A DNA stretch of 64,000 bases from Salinibius halmophilus (GCF_003577475.1 NZ_QPEP01000004.1:186001-250000), one strand, 5' to 3'; counted from the stretch's first letter, positions 18,275 through 28,085 are shown. The notes: generated by a model from the sequence alone, not told the origin. A program made the numbers and translations.

Positions 18275-19490
18275 AGTCCAGCATCATTCGCACTTTTGCC
18301 AGTGCTTCGAAGAGGCGGTCTACTTCTTCGATGGTGTTGTAGATGGCAAAAGATGCTCGGGCTGTGCCCGGTACTTCTAGTTTGTTCATCAGTGGCTCGG
18401 CGCAGTGGTGGCCGGTTCTAATGGCGATGCCTTGGCGGTCTAACAAAAAGCCGATATCGGCTGGGTGACCACCTTCCATTATGAAACTAAGCACACCAGT
18501 TTTGTTTTTCGCTTGGCCAATAATGGTTAGGCCTTCAATGCCTTCTGCCAACTTGGTTGCGTGCGCTAGTAGCGCTTTTTCGTGCGCTTGCACGGCATCG
18601 TAATCAAGTTGAGCGAACCAGCTCACTGCTGCCGCCATGCCAATCGCGCCAGCGATATTTGGCGTGCCAGCTTCTAACCTGTATGGCAATACATTCCATG
18701 TGGCGTCTTGATAGCTGACTTCGCTGATCATTTCGCCGCCGGTTTGCCACACTGGCCAGTTTTCTAATACTTCTTTTTTGCCCCACAAGATGCCAACACC
18801 CGTTGGGCCGTATAGTTTGTGGGCAGAAAACGAATAAAAATCGCAGCCAATTTCACGTACATCAATTTTAAAATGCGCTGCACCCTGGGCACCATCAATT
18901 GACACCAAGGCACCCTTTTCTTTGGCTAACTTGGTTAGCTCAACGATTGGGTTAATGCTGCCTAGCGCATTGGATACATGTGGTATCGCAACCAGCTTGG
19001 TGCTATCGCTAAGCATTGCCTTGTATTGCTCAACGTCTAGTTCACCTAGTTCGTTGATTGGTACCACCTTTAATGTTGCACCCGCTTTTTTACAAGCTTG
19101 TTGCCAAGTCACTAGGTTGGCATGGTGTTCCATCTCGGTGACCATGACTTCATCGCCAGCCTTTAGCTGCTGCGCTAGGCCGTGGGCGATAACGTTTAGA
19201 CTTTCGGTCGTACCAGAAGTCCAAATCACTTCTTCGCGATGATAGGCGTTAAGGTAGTGCGCCAATGTGTCGCGCGCACCTTCAAAACGCATGGTTGCTT
19301 CGTCTGCCAAGCGGTGGGCACCGCGGTGAACATTCGAGTTACAGGTCGAATAATAATCCACCAAGGCATCAATAACAGCTTGCGGCTTTTGAGTGGTCGC
19401 AGCGTTATCAAGATAAACCAAAGGCTGGCCGTCGATTTCGCGGCCAAGAATTGGAAACTGTTGGCGGATTGCCTGTACGTCGAAGCTCAT
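18273..19490 (-). CDS. sufS: Cysteine desulfurase SufS
   Basis: 405 residues. This type II (group II) cysteine desulfurase has the PLP-lysine in FYSFSAHKLYGPTG (~225) and the active Cys in RTGHHCAEPLMNKL (~363). It removes sulfur from cysteine and hands it to SufE and then SufBCD. The start at 19490 (MSFDVQAIRQQFPIL) overlaps the sufD stop as TAATG and fits family length; an in-frame extension into sufD is rejected. Confidence 0.96.
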   Translation of the reverse strand: MSFDVQAIRQQFPILGREIDGQPLVYLDNAATTQKPQAVIDALVDYYSTCNSNVHRGAHRLADEATMRFEGARDTLAHYLNAYHREEVIWTSGTTESLNVIAHGLAQQLKAGDEVMVTEMEHHANLVTWQQACKKAGATLKVVPINELGELDVEQYKAMLSDSTKLVAIPHVSNALGSINPIVELTKLAKEKGALVSIDGAQGAAHFKIDVREIGCDFYSFSAHKLYGPTGVGILWGKKEVLENWPVWQTGGEMISEVSYQDATWNVLPYRLEAGTPNIAGAIGMAAAVSWFAQLDYDAVQAHEKALLAHATKLAEGIEGLTIIGQAKNKTGVLSFIMEGGHPADIGFLLDRQGIAIRTGHHCAEPLMNKLEVPGTARASFAIYNTIEEVDRLFEALAKVRMMLD

Positions 19491-20698
19491 TATTCCCCCA
19501 TTTTGGCAAAACGTTGGCGCAATTGTGGGCGCAACCACTCAGCAATGGCTTGGTTTGGCATGTCGTCAACCAGCTCATTGATGAAAGCAAAGTTCAGCAT
19601 GATTTGTGCTTCTTCTTTGCCAATACCACGCGACTGTAGGTAGTACAGTGCGGTTTTATCTGTTTCGGCGATCGTTGCACCGTGGGCACAACGCACGTCG
19701 TCAGCGTAAATTTCTAGCTCTGGCTTGGTATTAATTTCCGCTTTGTTGCTTAGCAGCAAGTTGCGGTTGTTTAGTTCAGCCAAAGTTTTTTGTGCATCAC
19801 GATGAATGTGAATACGACCATTAAATACGGCACGAGCACTGCCCGCTGCGATACCACGAATGTTCTCTTCGGTGGTGCCGTTTGGCATTTCATGCTCAAT
19901 GGTGCTGTGCAGGTCGAATAGCTCTTTGCCATCTAACAAGTAGATTGCATTAAGCTTGGCAAACGCATGCTGGCCGCTGTGGCGCACGTCCATATCAATA
20001 CGGCTGACGTCAGAGCCAAAACCAACCACATTGCTGTTTAACTGCGAGCGGTCAAACAGTTGGAAGTGGCTGCCGCCCAAGCTCATTGCTTGCTCGGTTT
20101 GCAGTGCTAAACGGTAGTGCTCTAGCTTGGCATCATCGGCAATGCGGTACTCAGCAAATAGCGTGTTGAGTGACTGCTCAGAACCAGCAAACTGTTCAAT
20201 CACAGTTAGTGATGCTTTTTCTTCTATCTCAACCAATACACGTACGTGTGTTTCACTGCCAGCCGTTAGTTGCTGCACAATGCGAATTGGCGTGGCAACT
20301 TCAGTACCGGCCGCAACACGAATTTGCAGCACGTTTTCTGCCAGCACATCGTTAACCAAACCAAATAGGTGACGGTTTGGTTTAACTTGTTGGAACAGCG
20401 ACGCATCAACGTCATCTGCTGCTAACCATTGCATTGTTAAACCAGCTGGTAGTTCCGTTGGCAACTCAGAGCCCGGTACAACGTCGATGGCTTGTAAGCC
20501 TTCGATTTGCTCTGCCGCAAGCACTTCACTTGCCGTGGCGTTAAAGCCTTGCACAGCTTTTAGCGGTGTGTACTTCCAAGCTTCAGTTTTACGCGTTGGC
20601 CACGGGGTATTTTTCAGCAGCTCTAGGCTGGCTGTGCGCTGGGCGCTCAGAGTTAACTGTTCGCCGCGCTCAATGGCGTTTTCGAACCAGTGACTCAT
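19490..20698 (-). CDS. sufD: Fe-S assembly scaffold subunit SufD
   Basis: 402 residues. The N-terminal helical region has TRKTEAWKYTPLKAV (~37-51). The beta-helix core includes HSTIEHEMPNGTTEENIRGIA, and the C-terminal DDVRCAHGATIAETD (~346) carries the conserved His. SufD is the non-ATPase partner in SufBC2D. Its start overlaps the sufC stop by 4 nt and its stop overlaps the sufS start. Confidence 0.96.
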   Translation of the reverse strand: MSHWFENAIERGEQLTLSAQRTASLELLKNTPWPTRKTEAWKYTPLKAVQGFNATASEVLAAEQIEGLQAIDVVPGSELPTELPAGLTMQWLAADDVDASLFQQVKPNRHLFGLVNDVLAENVLQIRVAAGTEVATPIRIVQQLTAGSETHVRVLVEIEEKASLTVIEQFAGSEQSLNTLFAEYRIADDAKLEHYRLALQTEQAMSLGGSHFQLFDRSQLNSNVVGFGSDVSRIDMDVRHSGQHAFAKLNAIYLLDGKELFDLHSTIEHEMPNGTTEENIRGIAAGSARAVFNGRIHIHRDAQKTLAELNNRNLLLSNKAEINTKPELEIYADDVRCAHGATIAETDKTALYYLQSRGIGKEEAQIMLNFAFINELVDDMPNQAIAEWLRPQLRQRFAKMGE

Positions 20699-21459
20699 GC
20701 GTTTTCACCTGCCTTTTCACCATTTTCTAGCCAAGCATAACCCTGCGCTTCTAGTTCGTGCGCTAGCTCAGGGCCACCGCTCTTAACGATTTTGCCATCC
20801 GCCAAAACGTGGACGAAGTCAGGTTTGATGTAATCAAGTAGACGCTGGTAGTGAGTGACCACGATGAGCGAGCGATCGGCAGCACGCATGCTGTTAACAC
20901 CCTTTGCAACAACCTGAAGAGCGTCGATGTCTAAACCTGAGTCGGTTTCATCAAGAATCGCTAGCTTTGGTTTTAGCAGCATCATCTGAAGGATTTCATT
21001 GCGCTTTTTCTCACCACCTGAGAAGCCTTCGTTCACACCACGCTTCAAGAATGCCAATGGTAAATCGACTGCTTTACAAGCTTCTTTTGCTTGTTTTAGC
21101 AATTCTGCTGAGCTTGGCGGTTCAATATCGTTGGCTTTTGCATGCGCTTCAATCGCTGCTTTTAAAAACTCAAGGTTTGAAACGCCAGGAATTTCTACCG
21201 GGTATTGGAATGCTAGGAACAAACCAGCATGGGCACGCTCTTCTGGCTCTAGGTCAAAAAGGTCGGCACCATCAAGCTCTGCACTGCCTTCATTCACCTC
21301 GTAACCGTCGCGGCCAGACAAAACGTTGCCAAGCGTTGATTTACCGGCACCGTTAGGACCCATGATGGCATGCACTTCACCTGGATTAATCTCTAGGTTG
21401 AGGCCTTTAAGAATCTGTTTTTCTTCAACGCTTGCTTGCAAGTTATTAATTTTTAACAT
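20695..21459 (-). CDS. sufC: Fe-S assembly ATPase SufC
   Basis: 254 residues, an ABC-type ATPase. Walker A is GPNGAGKSTLG (~34), the signature is GFSGGEKKRNEIL (~145), and Walker B is KLAILDETDSGLD (~167). SufC powers conformational changes in the SufBCD scaffold and is soluble, unlike transport ABCs. It lies 9 bp downstream of sufB and overlaps sufD by 4 nt. Confidence 0.97.
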   Translation of the reverse strand: MLKINNLQASVEEKQILKGLNLEINPGEVHAIMGPNGAGKSTLGNVLSGRDGYEVNEGSAELDGADLFDLEPEERAHAGLFLAFQYPVEIPGVSNLEFLKAAIEAHAKANDIEPPSSAELLKQAKEACKAVDLPLAFLKRGVNEGFSGGEKKRNEILQMMLLKPKLAILDETDSGLDIDALQVVAKGVNSMRAADRSLIVVTHYQRLLDYIKPDFVHVLADGKIVKSGGPELAHELEAQGYAWLENGEKAGENA

Positions 21460-21468
21460 TTTTCTTCC

Positions 21469-22905
21469 TCAACCTACCGAGCCTTCAAGGCTCACTTCCA
21501 ATAGTTTGCCTGCCTCAACGGCGAATTCCATTGGCAGTTCTTTGAATACTTCTTTACAGAAACCGTTCACGATCATAGAAACGGCTTTTTCTGGGTCGAT
21601 ACCACGCTGCTGACACAAGAACATCTGGTCGTCACTTACTTTTGACGTGGTTGCCTCATGCTCAACAATAGCGCTTGGGTTGCGGCTTTCCACATACGGG
21701 AAGGTATGCGCGCCACACTTATCGCCAATCAGCAACGAGTCACACTGAGTAAAGTTACGCGCCCCGTCGGCACCAGGGTTCATGCGAACCAAACCGCGGT
21801 AGCTGTTGTTACTCTTACCAGCTGAAATACCTTTTGAGATGATCGTTGATTTAGTGTTTTTACCAATATGGATCATCTTGGTGCCGGTATCTGCCTGCTG
21901 AGCACCACGCGTTAGCGCCACTGAGTAGAACTCACCGATGCTGTTGTCGCCTTTTAGTACACAGCTTGGGTACTTCCACGTAACCGACGAGCCAGTTTCT
22001 ACCTGCGTCCAAGAGATTTTGGCATTGGTATGACAAACACCACGTTTGGTCACAAAGTTGTAGATGCCACCTTTGCCGTTTTCGTCACCTGGGTACCAGT
22101 TCTGCACCGTCGAGTATTTGATCTCGGCATCGTCCATTGCCACTAGCTCAACCACGGCTGCGTGCAGCTGGTTTTCGTCGCGCTGTGGCGCCGTACAACC
22201 TTCTAGGTAGCTGACATGGCTGCCTTCGTCGGCAATAATCAAGGTACGCTCAAACTGACCAGTGTTTTGCTCGTTAATACGGAAGTACGTCGACAATTCC
22301 ATTGGGCAACGAACGCCTTTTGGAATATAAACAAACGAGCCATCAGTAAATACGGCGCAGTTTAGCGCAGCAAAGTAGTTATCTTTTTGCGGTACAACCG
22401 AACCAAGATACTTTTGCACCAGCTCAGGGTATTTGTGCACAGCTTCAGAAATTGGGCAGAAGATAACGCCCGCTTCATAAAGCTTTTCACGGAAAGTTGT
22501 AACAACCGAAACCGAGTCGAATACCGCATCCACGGCAACACCAGCCAGCATTTCTTGCTCGTGCAATGGAATACCCAGCTTGTTGTAGGTTTCGATTAGC
22601 TCAGGGTCAACTTCATCAAGCGATTTAGGCTTATCGGCCATGCTCTTTGGTGCTGAGTAGTACGAAATCGCTTGGTAATCGATTTTATCGTAACCTACGT
22701 GCGCCCAATCTGGCTCTTCCATTTCTTGCCAAATACGGAAAGCTTTTAAGCGCCATTCCAGCATCCATTCAGGCTCGCCCTTTACTGCTGAAATCCGTCT
22801 TACAACGTCTTCATTTAGCCCCGGTTCGAAAGTGTCTGACTCAATTTCGGATACGAAGCCTGCTTCGTATTCGCGCTCGAGTGCCTTATCGATTTGCTCT
22901 GTCAT
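21469..22905 (-). CDS. sufB: Fe-S assembly scaffold subunit SufB
   Basis: 478 residues, near the usual length. Conserved segments include [16 protein letters not shown] (~40-55), [17 protein letters not shown] (~195-211), and the C-terminal [20 protein letters not shown]. The Cys in [19 protein letters not shown] (~390-410), which acts in cluster assembly, is present. SufB carries the nascent cluster. The gene follows the iscS-like gene after 16 bp. Confidence 0.97.
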   Translation of the reverse strand: MTEQIDKALEREYEAGFVSEIESDTFEPGLNEDVVRRISAVKGEPEWMLEWRLKAFRIWQEMEEPDWAHVGYDKIDYQAISYYSAPKSMADKPKSLDEVDPELIETYNKLGIPLHEQEMLAGVAVDAVFDSVSVVTTFREKLYEAGVIFCPISEAVHKYPELVQKYLGSVVPQKDNYFAALNCAVFTDGSFVYIPKGVRCPMELSTYFRINEQNTGQFERTLIIADEGSHVSYLEGCTAPQRDENQLHAAVVELVAMDDAEIKYSTVQNWYPGDENGKGGIYNFVTKRGVCHTNAKISWTQVETGSSVTWKYPSCVLKGDNSIGEFYSVALTRGAQQADTGTKMIHIGKNTKSTIISKGISAGKSNNSYRGLVRMNPGADGARNFTQCDSLLIGDKCGAHTFPYVESRNPSAIVEHEATTSKVSDDQMFLCQQRGIDPEKAVSMIVNGFCKEVFKELPMEFAVEAGKLLEVSLEGSVG

Positions 22906-22921
22906 AATGGCTCTCTCTAAT

Positions 22922-24067
22922 TTAGGCAGCGCTTTGCAACGCTTTCACAGTCTTTTTGATATGTGCCACAGCCGCTTTTACCTCGCCCTCAGTGGTAAAG
23001 CGACCGAGCGATATTCTTAGCGAGCTATGGGCATCATCGTTACTTAAGCCCATAGCCTTTAATACATACGAAGGTTCAACGGATGCCGAGGTGCATGCAG
23101 ACCCCGTAGAGATGGCAACTTCATTTAACGCCAACAGTAACGTCTCGCCATCCACCCCTGAAAAACAAACATTTAAATGATTTGGTGAGCAATATTGCAG
23201 CGCCACATTGCTGCGCACATTTGGCAGGTCGCGAATGCCTTGCCATAACTGATCGCGCAATGCCCCAATACGCTGACCTTCTGCAATCACGTCTGTTGCT
23301 AGCTCGCAGGCTAGCCCCATGCCCACAAGCTGGTGTGTGGCAAGTGTGCCTGAACGCAACCCACGCTCATGACCACCACCGTGAATCTGGGCCACCAACT
23401 GCTCCTTCACCGCCCGTCGAACATACAGTGCGCCAACCCCTTTGGGCCCATAAAATTTATGCGCCGAAATACTCAGCAAATCTATCTTTAATGCTTCCAC
23501 ATTGACTGCTACCTTGGCGATCGATTGGGCACCATCAACGTGAAAAATAATCTCTTTATCTGCTAGCAGCGCACCAATCTCTGGTATGTCATTTACCGCG
23601 CCCGTCTCGTTATTAACATGCATAATGCTAACCATACGAGTATCGGCTTGAATGGCATCGGCAACTTGCCCAGCGTCGATAAATCCATGCTCATTTGGAA
23701 GCAAGTAGGTCACATGCACGCCGTGTTTTTCTAACCAAGCCGCGACATCTAGCACCGCTTTATGTTCGGTTGCGCTGGTTATCAAATGACCACTAAAGCC
23801 GTGTTTTTCAAACACGCCCTTGAGTGCCAAGTTGTTGCTTTCTGTCGCGCCCGATGTCCAAACAATCTCGCGCGAGTCAGCACCAACAAGCTCTGCCACT
23901 TGGTTGCGCGCCGTTTCAACTTTTTCTTCGGCAAACCAGCCGAACATATGCGAGCGCGAAGCTGGGTTGGCAAAGGTACCTTCCAACGTTAAGCACTCAG
24001 CCATAGCTTGCGCCACTTTTGGGTCGACTGGTGTGGTGGCAGCAAAGTCAAAATAAGTTGGAAACAT
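22922..24067 (-). CDS. iscS: IscS/NifS-type cysteine desulfurase
   Basis: 381 residues, group I desulfurase. It starts [19 protein letters not shown], has the PLP-lysine in [19 protein letters not shown] (~200), and has the mobile Cys loop [17 protein letters not shown] (~325). It is a second desulfurase in an operon that already has sufS. No iscU, hscB, hscA or fdx follows, so its sulfur may go to SufB or to tRNA thiolation (inference). Its start overlaps the iscR stop by 1 nt. Confidence 0.93.
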   Translation of the reverse strand: MFPTYFDFAATTPVDPKVAQAMAECLTLEGTFANPASRSHMFGWFAEEKVETARNQVAELVGADSREIVWTSGATESNNLALKGVFEKHGFSGHLITSATEHKAVLDVAAWLEKHGVHVTYLLPNEHGFIDAGQVADAIQADTRMVSIMHVNNETGAVNDIPEIGALLADKEIIFHVDGAQSIAKVAVNVEALKIDLLSISAHKFYGPKGVGALYVRRAVKEQLVAQIHGGGHERGLRSGTLATHQLVGMGLACELATDVIAEGQRIGALRDQLWQGIRDLPNVRSNVALQYCSPNHLNVCFSGVDGETLLLALNEVAISTGSACTSASVEPSYVLKAMGLSNDDAHSSLRISLGRFTTEGEVKAAVAHIKKTVKALQSAA

Positions 24068-24537
24068 TAGGGTGCCTCACTGCCAATGATTTTAATACGC
24101 TGCAAGCTGTCTTGGCGGGTTACCACCGACTGTATGTCGGCACGGTTGACCAAGTCGGCGAGCGAAATATCATCAAGAAATTGGCGAATTTGAGCGCTTA
24201 AGTCTTGCCAAAGGTGGTGAGTTAAACATACGTCGCCACTTTGGCAGTCATGGTTGCCTTGGCAACGCGTCGCATCCATCGACTCACTAACCGCCTCAAC
24301 AACAACAGCCACTGAGATCTCGTCGCTACCTTTACCAAGCAGGTAACCACCACCAGGACCACGAACACTCGAAACCAAGTCCGCTCGGCGCAACTTAGCG
24401 AATAACTGTTCTAAATATGAAAGTGAAATATTTTGTCGATCAGAAATGTCGGACAAGCTAACCGGCCCTTTTTGCGCATGCAGGGCTAGGTCGAGCATGG
24501 CTGTAACGGCATAGCGGCCTTTCGTCGTCAGTCTCAT
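24067..24537 (-). CDS. iscR: Rrf2-family Fe-S regulator IscR
   Basis: 156 residues. A winged helix begins [20 protein letters not shown], with the recognition helix in [19 protein letters not shown]. The [2Fe-2S] ligands are in the [16 protein letters not shown] segment (~92-107) with C-x5-C-x5-C-x2-H spacing. IscR senses Fe-S status and represses its own operon in the holo form. The start at 24537 is chosen because homologues begin [10 protein letters not shown]; the longer ORF to 24567 would begin at the -10 box of the promoter. Confidence 0.95.
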   Translation of the reverse strand: MRLTTKGRYAVTAMLDLALHAQKGPVSLSDISDRQNISLSYLEQLFAKLRRADLVSSVRGPGGGYLLGKGSDEISVAVVVEAVSESMDATRCQGNHDCQSGDVCLTHHLWQDLSAQIRQFLDDISLADLVNRADIQSVVTRQDSLQRIKIIGSEAP

Positions 24538-24566
24538 AGCAAGCGCCTCGATCAAAGATGCCTGCA

Positions 24567-24594
24567 ATTATAGAAATCCGACTATTTTAGTCAA
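24567..24594 (-). promoter_or_regulatory. Sigma70 promoter of the iscR-suf operon
   Basis: On the minus strand the -35 is TTGACT, the spacer is 16 bp and the -10 is TATAAT. Transcription would start about 5-10 bp downstream, leaving a short leader of ~20-25 nt before the iscR ATG. An IscR box covers the -35 and spacer. Confidence 0.85.
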
Positions 24595-24598
24595 GTAT
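24575..24598 (-). promoter_or_regulatory. IscR type 1 binding site
   Basis: The + strand sequence is AATCCGACTATTTTAGTC followed by AAGTAT. It matches the published IscR type 1 pattern (GACT-N5-AGTC core with TAT flank) almost exactly and overlaps the promoter, which predicts autorepression. Confidence 0.8.
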
Positions 24599-24599
24599 T

Positions 24600-24622
24600 A
24601 ATCCGACTAATTTGGTGGGTTA
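24600..24622. promoter_or_regulatory. Second, degenerate IscR-like site
   Basis: AATCCGACTAATTTGGT followed by GGGTTAT repeats the first box 25 bp upstream of the promoter box. It keeps the GACT half and the TAT end but has a degraded second half-site. Confidence 0.5.
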
Positions 24623-24778
24623 TTATGAAAGAGAAACTGAATTATAAGGAATACTGACCAAAAAGCGAGCAAAAGCAGAAAGCATTATCCATTACACTAA
24701 GTCATCAAAGTTTCATCGCCATGCAACATTTAGGTCATGCCCAACCGAAAAACTAGCATTAGCTACTGGAGGTTGATC

Positions 24779-25576
24779 ATGACTCAAAAGCATTTGCGCA
24801 GCATTTTTATCTCAGACACCCACCTTGGTAATAAAAATACGCAAGCCAATCACTTGCTGCATTTTTTAGAGACGCACACCTGCGATACCTTGTTTCTCGT
24901 CGGTGACATCATCGATCTATGGAAAATGAGCAAAAAGGGACATTGGCCAGCATCACATCAAAAGGTAATGAGTAAGTTTTTTGAGATTGCTGCGAGCGAC
25001 ACCCGAGTCGTTTACATTCCTGGCAACCACGATCCTTTCTTTCGCGAGCTCGCTAACCTACAACTTGGCCATATTGAAGTTTACCAAGAGTACGTGCACA
25101 CCCTTGCCGATGGTAAGCGCATGCTAATTGTTCATGGTGACTGCTTTGATGGCGACGTGCACTACAACCGCCTTCTGCACAAAATTGGTGATATGTGCTA
25201 CGACAGCGCCGTTACGATCAACCGCTGGGTTGCCTCATTACGCCAATCACTAGGCTTGAGATATTGGTCTATTTCTACGGCCGTCAAACTGAAGAGTAAA
25301 AAAGCCCAAACCTATATCGAGCGCTTTGAACGAGTTGCCGTGGCACGAGCGAAGGCTCGCGGCATGGATGGCATTATTTGTGGCCATATCCACCAAGGCA
25401 AGTTGGCTGAAATTGAAGGCATTGTTTATGGCAACGACGGTGACTGGTTGGAAAGCTGCTCAACCATCTTAGAAGCACAAGACGGCAGCCTATCACTACT
25501 CCATGTTAGTAAAGGCTACGAGAGCAAAGCGGGCGAGCTAAAACCTCGCCCGGTTATGGCCGCAACCGAAGCTTAA
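24779..25576 (+). CDS. Metallophosphoesterase, UDP-2,3-diacylglucosamine diphosphatase-like
   Basis: 265 residues from an ATG with an excellent GGAGGTTG site; the upstream in-frame extension is rejected. Calcineurin-type motifs are seen: SDTHLG (~14), GDIIDLW (~43), GNHDPF (~79), HGDCFDGD (~114) and GHIHQGKL (~197). This set matches the LpxH-like group that removes UMP from UDP-diacylglucosamine in lipid A synthesis. Length and sequence place it with the LpxH2-like proteins rather than classical LpxH, so the substrate is inferred. It sits between cysE and iscR on the opposite strand, where E. coli has no gene. Confidence 0.82.
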   Translation: MTQKHLRSIFISDTHLGNKNTQANHLLHFLETHTCDTLFLVGDIIDLWKMSKKGHWPASHQKVMSKFFEIAASDTRVVYIPGNHDPFFRELANLQLGHIEVYQEYVHTLADGKRMLIVHGDCFDGDVHYNRLLHKIGDMCYDSAVTINRWVASLRQSLGLRYWSISTAVKLKSKKAQTYIERFERVAVARAKARGMDGIICGHIHQGKLAEIEGIVYGNDGDWLESCSTILEAQDGSLSLLHVSKGYESKAGELKPRPVMAATEA

Positions 25577-25585
25577 CAAGTAGTG

Positions 25586-26368
25586 CTAGTCACAACCCGA
25601 GCGTTTGCGCTTGTCTGACGCCACCAGTTCAGCAAAGTCATCGTCGTTGAGCGGATCAACTTCACCTGGGGCGAACTCATTATTCATGCTCTGCATCGCC
25701 TGACACATGCGGTTGATGCGCTCGTCAACGTTGTGCATATGCTCCAACATGGCGCGAATCGCATGCGCCGTCGGGTCTGGCATATCCGCAACACCATAGG
25801 CATCGAAGCCGAGCTTCTTCGCCATCTTATTGTGTTCAGCGTCTTTGGTTTTGTCTTTCGGCAGAATAATACGACCAGGCACACCCACACAGGTGGCTCC
25901 GGCAGGCACTTCCTTGGTTACCACAGCATTGGAGCCGATGCGCGCCCCTTCATGCACTGTAAACGGCCCTAACACCTTGGCACCAGCCCCGACCACAACG
26001 CCATTTTCCAACGTTGGGTGGCGCTTGCCTTTTTGCCAGCTGGTACCACCTAGAGTAACGCCATGGTAAAGCGTCACATCATCACCAATTTCGGCGGTTT
26101 CACCAATCACGACTCCCATTCCGTGGTCGATGAAAAAGCGGCGACCAATTCGTGCACCAGGGTGGATTTCAATGCCAGTTAAAAACCGGTTGATATTCGA
26201 AATTAAGCGCGAGAACCAAAATAGTCGACATGAATAGAACCAGTGTGCCACACGATGCATCCACAAGGCATGCAAGCCAGGGTAATTGGTTAGCACTTCA
26301 AACCAATTACGGGCGGCAGGGTCGCGAGCAAAGACACAGTTGATGTCTTCTCTTAGCCGACTAAACAT
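25586..26368 (-). CDS. cysE: Serine O-acetyltransferase
   Basis: 260 residues. The helical N-terminus ([19 protein letters not shown]) is followed by hexapeptide repeats of the left-handed beta-helix. Conserved segments include [19 protein letters not shown] (~86-104, catalytic His), [20 protein letters not shown] and [10 protein letters not shown]. It makes O-acetylserine for cysteine synthesis, the sulfur source for the desulfurases nearby. The start has AAGGAG upstream. It lies 11 bp downstream of trmJ, the conserved order. Confidence 0.95.
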   Translation of the reverse strand: MFSRLREDINCVFARDPAARNWFEVLTNYPGLHALWMHRVAHWFYSCRLFWFSRLISNINRFLTGIEIHPGARIGRRFFIDHGMGVVIGETAEIGDDVTLYHGVTLGGTSWQKGKRHPTLENGVVVGAGAKVLGPFTVHEGARIGSNAVVTKEVPAGATCVGVPGRIILPKDKTKDAEHNKMAKKLGFDAYGVADMPDPTAHAIRAMLEHMHNVDERINRMCQAMQSMNNEFAPGEVDPLNDDDFAELVASDKRKRSGCD

Positions 26369-26379
26369 ATTTTGGCTCC

Positions 26380-27090
26380 TTAGCGTTTTTTCTGGATATG
26401 CGCGAGTATGCCACGCAAGATGTTCACTTCACTCTGCTCAAGTTGAGTGCGAGCGAACAATCGCTTCAACCTTATCATAAGGTTGCGTGGGTTATTGGGG
26501 TCTAAATAATCGATATCAACCAAGACCTTCTCTAAATGTTGATAAAAGCCATCAACTTGCCCGTTGGTCGCCAATGGCTCATCGGCTGGTTCTGGCACCA
26601 CACCAGCCAATGCCGCCCTGCGACAAGACCAAGCTAACACTTGCACCGCCATCGCCACATTTAGTGAACTGTAGTCTGGATTAGCCGGTATGTGCACGTG
26701 CTTGGTGCATATCGCCAACTCCTCATTGGTCAAACCGCTACTCTCGCGCCCTAACACAATTGCTACGGCACCTGGTTCACTGACGGCAAGCGCTCCCATC
26801 TCATCGGGTTCAACGACCGGCCAAGGCAAACTGCGAGTGCGTGCACTCGCGCCAATCACTTGAGTGCAATCCGCAACACCTTGGGCAAGCGTTGAATACA
26901 CCTTGGCATTTTTAACTACTTCTTCAGCACCTGCGGCAATGGCTAAGGCTTGCTGATCCACCTCGCACTGAGGGTTAATCAGCACCAAATCAGTGAGCCC
27001 CATGGTTTTCATCGCGCGAGCCGCAGAGCCGATATTCGCTGCGAGCGTCGTTTCAACCATCACTATGCGTATTTTTGTTAACGCTTCCAT
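26380..27090 (-). CDS. trmJ: tRNA (cytidine/uridine-2'-O-)-methyltransferase TrmJ
   Basis: 236 residues, SPOUT family. TrmJ 2'-O-methylates position 32 of several tRNAs. Visible features are [20 protein letters not shown] at the N-terminus, [13 protein letters not shown] (~110) and the knot region [16 protein letters not shown] (~135-150). It is divergent from suhB and followed by cysE, as in other Gammaproteobacteria. Confidence 0.94.
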   Translation of the reverse strand: MEALTKIRIVMVETTLAANIGSAARAMKTMGLTDLVLINPQCEVDQQALAIAAGAEEVVKNAKVYSTLAQGVADCTQVIGASARTRSLPWPVVEPDEMGALAVSEPGAVAIVLGRESSGLTNEELAICTKHVHIPANPDYSSLNVAMAVQVLAWSCRRAALAGVVPEPADEPLATNGQVDGFYQHLEKVLVDIDYLDPNNPRNLMIRLKRLFARTQLEQSEVNILRGILAHIQKKR

Positions 27091-27096
27091 TTTTAC

Positions 27097-27125
27097 TTAA
27101 CCTTTAAACCGTTTGTGCGTATGAT
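27097..27125 (+). promoter_or_regulatory. Predicted suhB promoter
   Basis: TTAACC and TATGAT are separated by 17 bp, about 65 bp upstream of the suhB ATG. Only four of six -35 bases fit the consensus. Confidence 0.5.
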
Positions 27126-27137
27126 ACACGCCCTCTT

Positions 27138-27159
27138 AATTGCACCCTAGCGTGCAATT
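27138..27159 (+). other. Hairpin in the suhB leader
   Basis: AATTGCAC-CCTAGC-GTGCAATT forms a perfect 8-bp stem with a 6-nt loop, starting 13 bp after the predicted -10 box. It could stabilise or regulate the leader. No T-run follows. Confidence 0.5.
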
Positions 27160-27189
27160 TGCTCTTGTTTAACAACTTGTTGAGATACC

Positions 27190-27960
27190 ATGCACCCGAC
27201 GCTGACTATTGCTCTGCGCGCGGCAGAAGCTTTATCTGACCGCCTGCAACACTTACGAAAAGAACTTGCCCAAGCCGATGACGAAGGATTGAGCCCTAAG
27301 CAAATCATCAGCAAGGCGATGGATGATGCGGCTTACCGCAGCATTCGTATATTACGAAACGCTTATCCTGATCAACGCATCGAAGTCGTTGGCCGCCCTG
27401 AAGCACTGCACGAGCCTGAAAACGAAGCTCGTTCATCATGGTATATCGACATCCTTCAAGGCGAAGCAGATTTCGCTCGTGGCGGCAGCCACTGCTCAAC
27501 AATTATTTATCAAAAGGCTGGCGACAAAGTTCAGCACGTTTGCATTACCTTCCCGTTTTTAGATGTGCAATATACAGCAACGGCTGGCCGTGGCGCGCAG
27601 AAGAATGACCACCGCATTCGTCTGCAATCGCGCGAAAGCCTAAATGGCGGTGTTGTGCAGCTGGATGAGCTGTTAACAAATCTTGCAGTACCAACCGTTG
27701 CACAGGGTGCGAGTGTGCGCATTACTGGCAATCCGGTATTGGACCACTGCTTGGTAGCAGAAGGCATCGCCGATGCGGCAATTTCACATACCTTAGATGA
27801 ACACGAAGCACTTGGCGTTGCCCTATTACTACAAGAGTCAGGCGCGCTAACTGGTAGCATGACTGGTGCGCCACTGCGTTTTGATCGCCCAACATCACTT
27901 ATTAGTGGTGGCAAACGCCCGTTTATGGCAGCCGTTCAATTAGCGAAAGCAGTAAACTAA
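27190..27960 (+). CDS. suhB: SuhB homologue with degenerate inositol-monophosphatase active site
   Basis: 256 residues. It aligns with SuhB from MHPTLTIALRAA at the N-terminus to QYTATAGRGAQKNDHRIR (~130-148), and the divergent trmJ neighbour is the conserved context. The metal-binding motifs are damaged. The usual DPLDGT reads DILQGE, the Glu-Glu segment before it reads VGRPEA, and the usual WDxAAG segment reads HEALGV. It is therefore unlikely to be an efficient phosphatase. SuhB's other known role, in rRNA transcription antitermination with Nus factors, does not need catalysis and may be what is kept (inference). Confidence 0.85.
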   Translation: MHPTLTIALRAAEALSDRLQHLRKELAQADDEGLSPKQIISKAMDDAAYRSIRILRNAYPDQRIEVVGRPEALHEPENEARSSWYIDILQGEADFARGGSHCSTIIYQKAGDKVQHVCITFPFLDVQYTATAGRGAQKNDHRIRLQSRESLNGGVVQLDELLTNLAVPTVAQGASVRITGNPVLDHCLVAEGIADAAISHTLDEHEALGVALLLQESGALTGSMTGAPLRFDRPTSLISGGKRPFMAAVQLAKAVN

Positions 27961-28039
27961 GTAGAAGGTACGCGGGCGGATTGCCAGCGGTAGGCGAAAA
28001 AGAGGTTGGGCTTCTAATCCTTTAGTAAGCCCCCTCACA

Positions 28040-28071
28040 GGCTCGGTTAATATTACCGAGCCTTTTTTTTT
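28040..28071 (+). terminator. Rho-independent terminator after suhB
   Basis: The stem GGCTCGGT / ACCGAGCC around a short AT-rich loop is followed by nine T. It ends the suhB transcript. The ~80 bp between the suhB stop and this hairpin shows no recognisable feature. Confidence 0.9.
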
Positions 28072-28085
28072 GTGCTAGCCAAAGA

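Noticed and set aside
17659-18380. Short ORFs in the sufS-sufA gap
   Set aside because: All lie within the two hairpin elements and change frame with the inverted repeats, so they are not coding.
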